DNA of 9,602 nt from Opitutia bacterium (GTDB lineage: Bacteria > Verrucomicrobiota > Verrucomicrobiia > Opitutales > Coraliomargaritaceae), in assembly GCA_018663485.1 (NCBI GenBank), contig JABJQI010000001.1, positions 1-9,602 on the forward strand, in the 5' to 3' direction. Under the pieces are notes generated by a model that did not search any database, was not told where the DNA came from, and saw only the letters and a program-made list of their open reading frames with translations. A program made the translations under genes and the position numbers. Positions 6,482-9,602 of the stretch are shown piece after piece; position 1 is the stretch's first letter, and each line of letters opens with the position of its first letter.

Positions 6482-7618
6482 TTACTGCAGGAACTCCACG
6501 CAGATCGGTTGCCCTTCAAACGGAATGTCGGCGCTTTTTAGTGTAAGCGCACCGGTATCTTGATTGATCGAAAAGATCGCGAGGGTGGCTGATCGTTGTC
6601 CACCGACGATCAGCCACTTGCCGCTTGGATCAATGTTAAAGTTGCGGGGGAAATAAACGGCAGCAGGTGTGTTGGCTATGAGCTTAATGGACCCGTCGGC
6701 TGCACGCTGGAAAGTGCTAAGTAGGTCGCGCCCTTTTCCATTCAGATCACGTATGGAGGCATAGATCCATTGCTCCGAGGGATGAATGCGGATCTCTGCG
6801 CAACTCATTCCCTTGGCAGCCATGCCATTGGTGAAGACTGACTGAGTGTCGATGTAAACGAGATCGCCGTTTTTGAGATTTACGGAGTAGCTCGCGATTG
6901 AGAGTGACAGTTCGTTGAGTACGTAGGCGCGCTTACCATCGCTGGGAAATTTCATGTGGCGTGGGCCTTGGTTGCCGCCAGGCACATCGGCAAAGCCGGA
7001 GGGAGTCAGCTTAGCGCGCCATGGATCAAGTTCGTAAATCATAACTTTGTCGATACCGAGGTCGGGCACGTAGACGTGTCGATTGTTTGGGTGTATGCAG
7101 ACGGAGTGAGGGTGTGGTTCTTTTTGACGATTGGGGTCTAAGGCAGAGCCTATATGCTGATGTGTGGAGGATGCAGGAGCCAATGTGCCGTCTATGCGTA
7201 TCGGAAATGCAGATACGTTTCCGCTACTGTAGTTTGCCACGATTAGAGTTTGTCCGTTAGTATCGATACTGAGGTGGCATGCGCTGCGACCGAGGGTGGG
7301 TTGTTTGTTGAGCAAGCTTAGACTGCCATCCTCATGGACGCGAAATGCCGCGACTGCACCTGTATTAGATTTTTCAAATCCTGCGGAGGTGGAGTAGAGG
7401 TATTGCTTATTCGGATGAGTCGCAAGGAAGCCTGGCGAGTTGATCTCTGCTGCTAAGCTGATCGGAGCGAGCTTGCCTTTCTCGGAGTCGAACACAGCGG
7501 TGTAAATGCCTTCGCTTTGACTGGTGCCAAAGTATAGGAGATTGGCCGCTTCAGCTGGTAGCAAGGCGTGTGCGAGTGCCAAGGGTAATAGCAGTTTTCT
7601 GAAAATATTTCGGACCAT
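6482..7618 (-). CDS. Exported lactonase-family seven-bladed beta-propeller (6-phosphogluconolactonase-like)
   Basis: A 378-residue protein of the lactonase family (Pfam Lactonase; related to E. coli Pgl/YbhE). A signal peptide MVRNIFRK-LLLPLALAHALL-PAEA is followed by the propeller, so it should act in the periplasm or outside, where 6-phosphogluconolactone is not expected. The true substrate may be another sugar lactone, or it may be non-enzymatic. Blade motifs: 'FGTSQSEGIYTAVF' (31-44), 'THPNKQYLYS', 'DTNGQTLIVANYSSGNVSAF', 'EPHPHSVCIHPNNRHVYVPDLG' (from 167), 'GPRHMKFPSDGKRAYVLNE' (218-236), 'CAEIRIHPSEQWIYAS' (273-288) and 'FPRNFNIDPSGKWLIVGG' (323-340). The charged residues around H169-H171, R220/H221 and E275 match positions usually conserved in the family. 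The start at 7618 has GGAAA just upstream; an ATG at 7642 would add eight residues. It lies downstream of the lipoprotein gene with 359 bases between, so it probably has its own promoter. Confidence 0.9.
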   Translation of the reverse strand: MVRNIFRKLLLPLALAHALLPAEAANLLYFGTSQSEGIYTAVFDSEKGKLAPISLAAEINSPGFLATHPNKQYLYSTSAGFEKSNTGAVAAFRVHEDGSLSLLNKQPTLGRSACHLSIDTNGQTLIVANYSSGNVSAFPIRIDGTLAPASSTHQHIGSALDPNRQKEPHPHSVCIHPNNRHVYVPDLGIDKVMIYELDPWRAKLTPSGFADVPGGNQGPRHMKFPSDGKRAYVLNELSLSIASYSVNLKNGDLVYIDTQSVFTNGMAAKGMSCAEIRIHPSEQWIYASIRDLNGKGRDLLSTFQRAADGSIKLIANTPAAVYFPRNFNIDPSGKWLIVGGQRSATLAIFSINQDTGALTLKSADIPFEGQPICVEFLQ

Positions 7619-7977
7619 GATTTCCAGAATATATTTATGCATATGTAGACCAATCTCTAATAAACGGATTAATAGGAAATGATTCTAGGCCACGGGGTAT
7701 CCGCACTGTGTAATCTGCCATTAATACTTTTTACCATGTGACTTATATGTGCGGTGTTTTCGAGTCAATACAGGTGCAAGACGAGCCTTCAATAGAGTTT
7801 AGCTGTAAGTTTTGAAGTGGTGAGGGAAGCACTTTAGTGCCCATTTAGGTTTCAGGTTTTTGTGTGCATTGATGTAGTTAGTGTTTGCGCATGATTAAAT
7901 TGGGCGGGCCGCATGGATGCCCCTCCCGCAGATGGGGATGGTTTCTGTGTGAGGTGGTTCGCCTCCTGCGCAGCTCG
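7619..7977. other. Intergenic region (359 bases) upstream of the lactonase gene
   Basis: No gene is visible. The lactonase promoter should lie here on the minus strand, but I see no convincing -35/-10 pair. Near 7915-7945 is a weak CCCC...GGGG stem, and ATTAAAT (7893-7899) recurs inverted as ATTTAAT just inside the lipoprotein gene end (from 7980). Neither has a T-tract on the minus strand. Confidence 0.5.
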
Positions 7978-8289
7978 TCATTTAATTGCCTGTGTGACGA
8001 TTTGCTTCGCGATGTGTCCTTGAGACTCGAGTGCGACTTCTTGCACTGCCGGGCTCGTGGCGACATCTGCGACTGCTCGTGTGGCGGTCGCTACACTGTT
8101 GGCGGTGCTGCCTATTGCGGAAGCGACGTCACCTGTCATCTCACAAGTTGCGCAGGCAACTTTACCGGTCGTTTTTATTGCGGCGGTCGTGAGGTCTATC
8201 GGCGCTTTGACGACAGAGCAGCTTGATAGCAGGGTGCATATCACAACAAGCATGATCGCAGGGGTTTGGAGTCTCATTGCCATCAACAT
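7978..8289 (-). CDS. Small Ala/Thr-rich lipoprotein of unknown function
   Basis: A 103-residue predicted lipoprotein. After a short basic n-region (MRLQ) comes a hydrophobic stretch 'AIMLVVICTLL' and a lipobox L21-S22-S23-C24; C24 would be lipidated and the mature protein of about 80 residues anchored to a membrane. The mature part opens 'CSVVKAPIDLTTAAIKTTGKVA', has a Cys pair (CATC), and continues as an Ala/Val/Thr-rich sequence with heptad-like spacing and a helical basic end (HIAKQIVTQAIK). The 'SVVKAP-D-TTAAIKTTGKV' pattern recalls short lipoproteins of unknown role in other Gram-negatives, a weak memory rather than an assignment. The start is uncertain: ATG at 8289, 8283 or 8277, or TTG at 8313, all without a clear ribosome site; the lipobox is unaffected. 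It follows the broken acidic gene by about 130 bases. Confidence 0.72.
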   Translation of the reverse strand: MLMAMRLQTPAIMLVVICTLLSSCSVVKAPIDLTTAAIKTTGKVACATCEMTGDVASAIGSTANSVATATRAVADVATSPAVQEVALESQGHIAKQIVTQAIK

Positions 8290-8352
8290 GAAAGGCCGGG
8301 TTGGTACTGTCAATTATGCAGTGGGTGGCGTGGGTGGGGATAATAAAGGAGT

Positions 8353-8369
8353 GTGGGCGACCCGCCCAC
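8353..8369. repeat. GC-rich hairpin 1 upstream of the lipoprotein gene
   Basis: GTGGGCG-ACC-CGCCCAC is a perfect 7-bp stem. It shares the GGGCGA..CGCCC core with the next hairpin 26 bases away and lies about 65 bases before the lipoprotein start on the minus strand. No T-tract follows on either strand. Confidence 0.5.
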
Positions 8370-8394
8370 GGCATCTGTGTCGCGAGCATGGCAA

Positions 8395-8413
8395 GGAGGG
8401 CGAGTCGCCCTCC
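8395..8413 (-). terminator. GC-rich hairpin 2, possible terminator after the acidic gene
   Basis: GGAGGGC-GAGTC-GCCCTCC forms a strong stem starting eight bases past the stop of the leftward acidic gene, the right place for a terminator. But only TT follows on the minus strand, so it may be a transcript-stabilising hairpin or a short palindromic repeat related to hairpin 1. Confidence 0.35.
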
Positions 8414-8420
8414 CTCCTTT

Positions 8421-9164
8421 CTACTCCACCTCGTAGAGCACCTGCACTGTCGCTGAATCAAAATCCAGAGTCTTAACCTTGAGGAGCTTCATCCCGGGCA
8501 GTGCGTCGTTGATCAGTGTAGCGACAGCTTTTAGTTCGGTGAGCTCGTTAGCCACGGACTGGCCCTTGTCGAGCCAGGTGAAGCGGTAAGCTATTTCGCC
8601 GTCGGCTAAGCGTCGAATTTTAATGGCGACCTTATTTGCGTGCGCTTGATTTTGCTGGCCTTGCTTTTAATGGTCGAAGGCACAGTCACCTCGGGCGGGT
8701 CAAACGGATACTGCGCGCCGAGTAGTGCCGATATTTGATCTTCAATAGAGTGCACGCGCGCAAACTCAGCTTCCCGTTTTATTAGGAGACTGTTGATCGC
8801 GGGCGCTTTGTAGCATGCGCTCGTAGCGTTGTTGGCTTTCGTTGGCAAAGTCTTTAAAATAGTGCCTTCGTTCGGCGCGGTCTTTGAGGATGGCCTCGAG
8901 CTCGCTGCGCCATTGGGCGAGGTGTGCTTGTTCAGCGGCTACAGTTGCTTCTTCTCGACGCAGGTCGGCGACGACTTCTTCGGGCACTTCGTCCTCTTCG
9001 AGCCCGTCTTCGGAGTCGTCGTCCTCGTATTCCCATACGTATTCATACGCTTCTTCTTGTTTATTAAGATTCTCCTTCATCGTCTCGATCGTGCTGACGA
9101 GGCGATTGAGGCCAGCTTTCATGCGACGCAGGGAGTTTTTATTTCTCGAAAACGGGAGTGTCAT
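8421..9164 (-). pseudogene. Acidic coiled-coil protein gene broken by two compensating frameshifts
   Basis: Reading leftward from the ATG at 9164, the frame runs to a TGA at 8766-8768. Coding sequence then continues in the next frame (KREAEFARVHSIEDQISALLG...) and, from about 8664, returns to the first frame, ending in 'LDFDSATVQVLYEVE' and TAG at 8421-8423. Both switches fall at A/T runs of four: removing one T from 8777-8780 and adding one T to 8665-8668 gives one continuous product of about 247 residues. That product has a basic N-terminus, an extremely acidic stretch (about 37-63, including EYEDDDSEDGLEEDE), a Glu/Arg/Ala coiled-coil region (about 63-122), and a C-terminal beta-alpha-beta-like part (VAIKIRRLADGEIAYRFTWLD...). 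No signal peptide. I do not recognise the family. It is either a recent pseudogene or an intact gene with two homopolymer sequencing errors. Confidence 0.7.
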
Positions 9165-9477
9165 TGATGGAAATCAGAGTGCTCCGCTGCAGACCTGATT
9201 AGGTCCCATATGCATTGCTTTGATTAAGCCGGAAATTCAGGGGCATGGTTCAAGGCTGAAGTTGTGTTTTGGCGTGAAAGTTGTGTGGCGTGCCAGTGTG
9301 GAGGATGAATCTTTTATTCATTGCTGCCAGGTTTCGTTGTCACTTAGGCATGGTTGACTCTGATTTGATCATTAAACTGCAAGGATGGAATTCTGTGGGA
9401 GATGCCTCTGAGCCGCATCGCAGGGGAGTGAATAAAATGGAAGCAAGGGTGCCGTAATGTCTGTTTTATGCAGGCAC
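9165..9477. other. Intergenic region (313 bases) between tRNA-Asp and the acidic gene
   Basis: No supported gene. A 50-codon plus-strand frame from ATG 9305 to TAA 9457 has GGAG fused directly to its start, too close for a ribosome site, and no recognisable product. The promoter of the leftward acidic gene should lie in the left part; none is convincing by eye. Confidence 0.45.
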
Positions 9478-9510
9478 AAAAAAGCCCGCTGATGGTGAAA
9501 TCAACGGGCT
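9478..9510 (-). terminator. Rho-independent terminator of tRNA-Asp
   Basis: On the minus strand AGCCCGTTGAT - loop - ATCAGCGGGCT pairs over 11 positions (one G-T wobble; arms 9500-9510 and 9483-9493) and runs into TTTTTT (9483-9478). It begins five bases past the encoded CCA of the tRNA. Confidence 0.9.
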
Positions 9511-9514
9511 TAAA

Positions 9515-9591
9515 TGGCGGGATAGACGGGATTTGAACCCGCGGCCTCCTGCGTGACAGGCAGGCGCTCTAACCAACTGAGCTACTACCCC
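9515..9591 (-). tRNA. tRNA-Asp (anticodon GUC)
   Basis: A complete 77-base cloverleaf with encoded CCA (9517-9515). Acceptor GGGGTAG pairs with CTATCCC (one G-T wobble), discriminator G. D-arm GCTC-AGTTGGTTA-GAGC. Anticodon arm CCTGC-CTGTCAC-GCAGG with anticodon GTC. Variable loop AGGCC. T-arm GCGGG-TTCAAAT-CCCGT. The GUC anticodon and G73 agree with aspartate identity. Only 11 bases precede it in the window, so its promoter or an upstream tRNA neighbour lies outside. Confidence 0.97.
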
Positions 9592-9602
9592 TAAAAGTTG
9601 GA

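Noticed and set aside
7885..8476. Two long plus-strand open frames (113 and 139 codons), the first Cys-rich
   Set aside because: They are antisense to the lipoprotein gene, whose signal peptide and lipobox give a far better reading; the cysteines come from reading Ala/Thr-rich codons on the other strand.
8829..9198. Plus-strand open frames opposite the acidic gene, one hydrophobic and one Ser-rich
   Set aside because: Antisense of Glu/Asp-rich codons yields Phe/Val- and Ser-rich shadows; the minus strand reads as a coherent charged coiled-coil protein.
9305..9457. 50-codon plus-strand frame between the acidic gene and tRNA-Asp
   Set aside because: GGAG is directly joined to the ATG with no spacer, no family is recognised, and the frame is short; too weak to call.

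Overview
The window looks like an ordinary bacterial chromosome segment of roughly 50-55% GC. It has compact genes, weak or absent Shine-Dalgarno sites at most starts, many secreted or lipid-anchored products, and several short GC-rich hairpins between genes. The mix of a lipocalin-like exported protein, a secreted beta-propeller lactonase, small lipoproteins and a zinc-ribbon type topoisomerase III would suit a marine Verrucomicrobiota (Opitutae-like) genome. That placement is an impression; nothing here is a taxonomic marker that can be read with certainty. The one RNA gene is tRNA-Asp(GUC).

Layout. Positions 65-1585 (+) hold three tightly packed genes that look like one operon: an exported small beta-rich protein, a six-helix voltage-gated K+ channel with a C-terminal zinc-ribbon-like tail, and a 78-residue unknown. 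The last of these meets a bacterial PH-domain gene (1582-1959, -) tail to tail, with stop codons overlapping in one CTAG. A 306-base spacer follows, then a four-helix membrane protein (2266-2679, +) whose start codon sits in a perfect 16-bp palindrome. A small VOC/glyoxalase-like protein (2802-3149, -) comes next.

Positions 3150-3941 hold no convincing gene. Most of this stretch is a 426-bp non-autonomous mobile element (3281-3706). It has about 24-bp imperfect terminal inverted repeats beginning GGTTCTTCGC, is flanked by an 8-bp near-perfect target duplication, and carries an internal 18-bp perfect inverted repeat. It is best explained as a MITE mobilised by an ISL3-type transposase. Next is topoisomerase III (topB, 3942-6281, +), preceded by a perfect 7+3+7 hairpin five bases before its ATG.

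The right third is read leftward. Its order in the direction of transcription is: tRNA-Asp with a clean rho-independent terminator; an acidic coiled-coil protein whose reading frame is broken twice by compensating single-base changes in A/T runs (8421-9164); a small Ala/Thr-rich lipoprotein (7978-8289); and an exported lactonase-family beta-propeller (6482-7618).

I see no CRISPR array, toxin-antitoxin pair, phage genes or defence island. The most unusual items are the ISL3-like MITE, the doubly frameshifted gene, and the perfect palindromes at two translation starts. No clearly new multi-gene system can be supported from the sequence alone.
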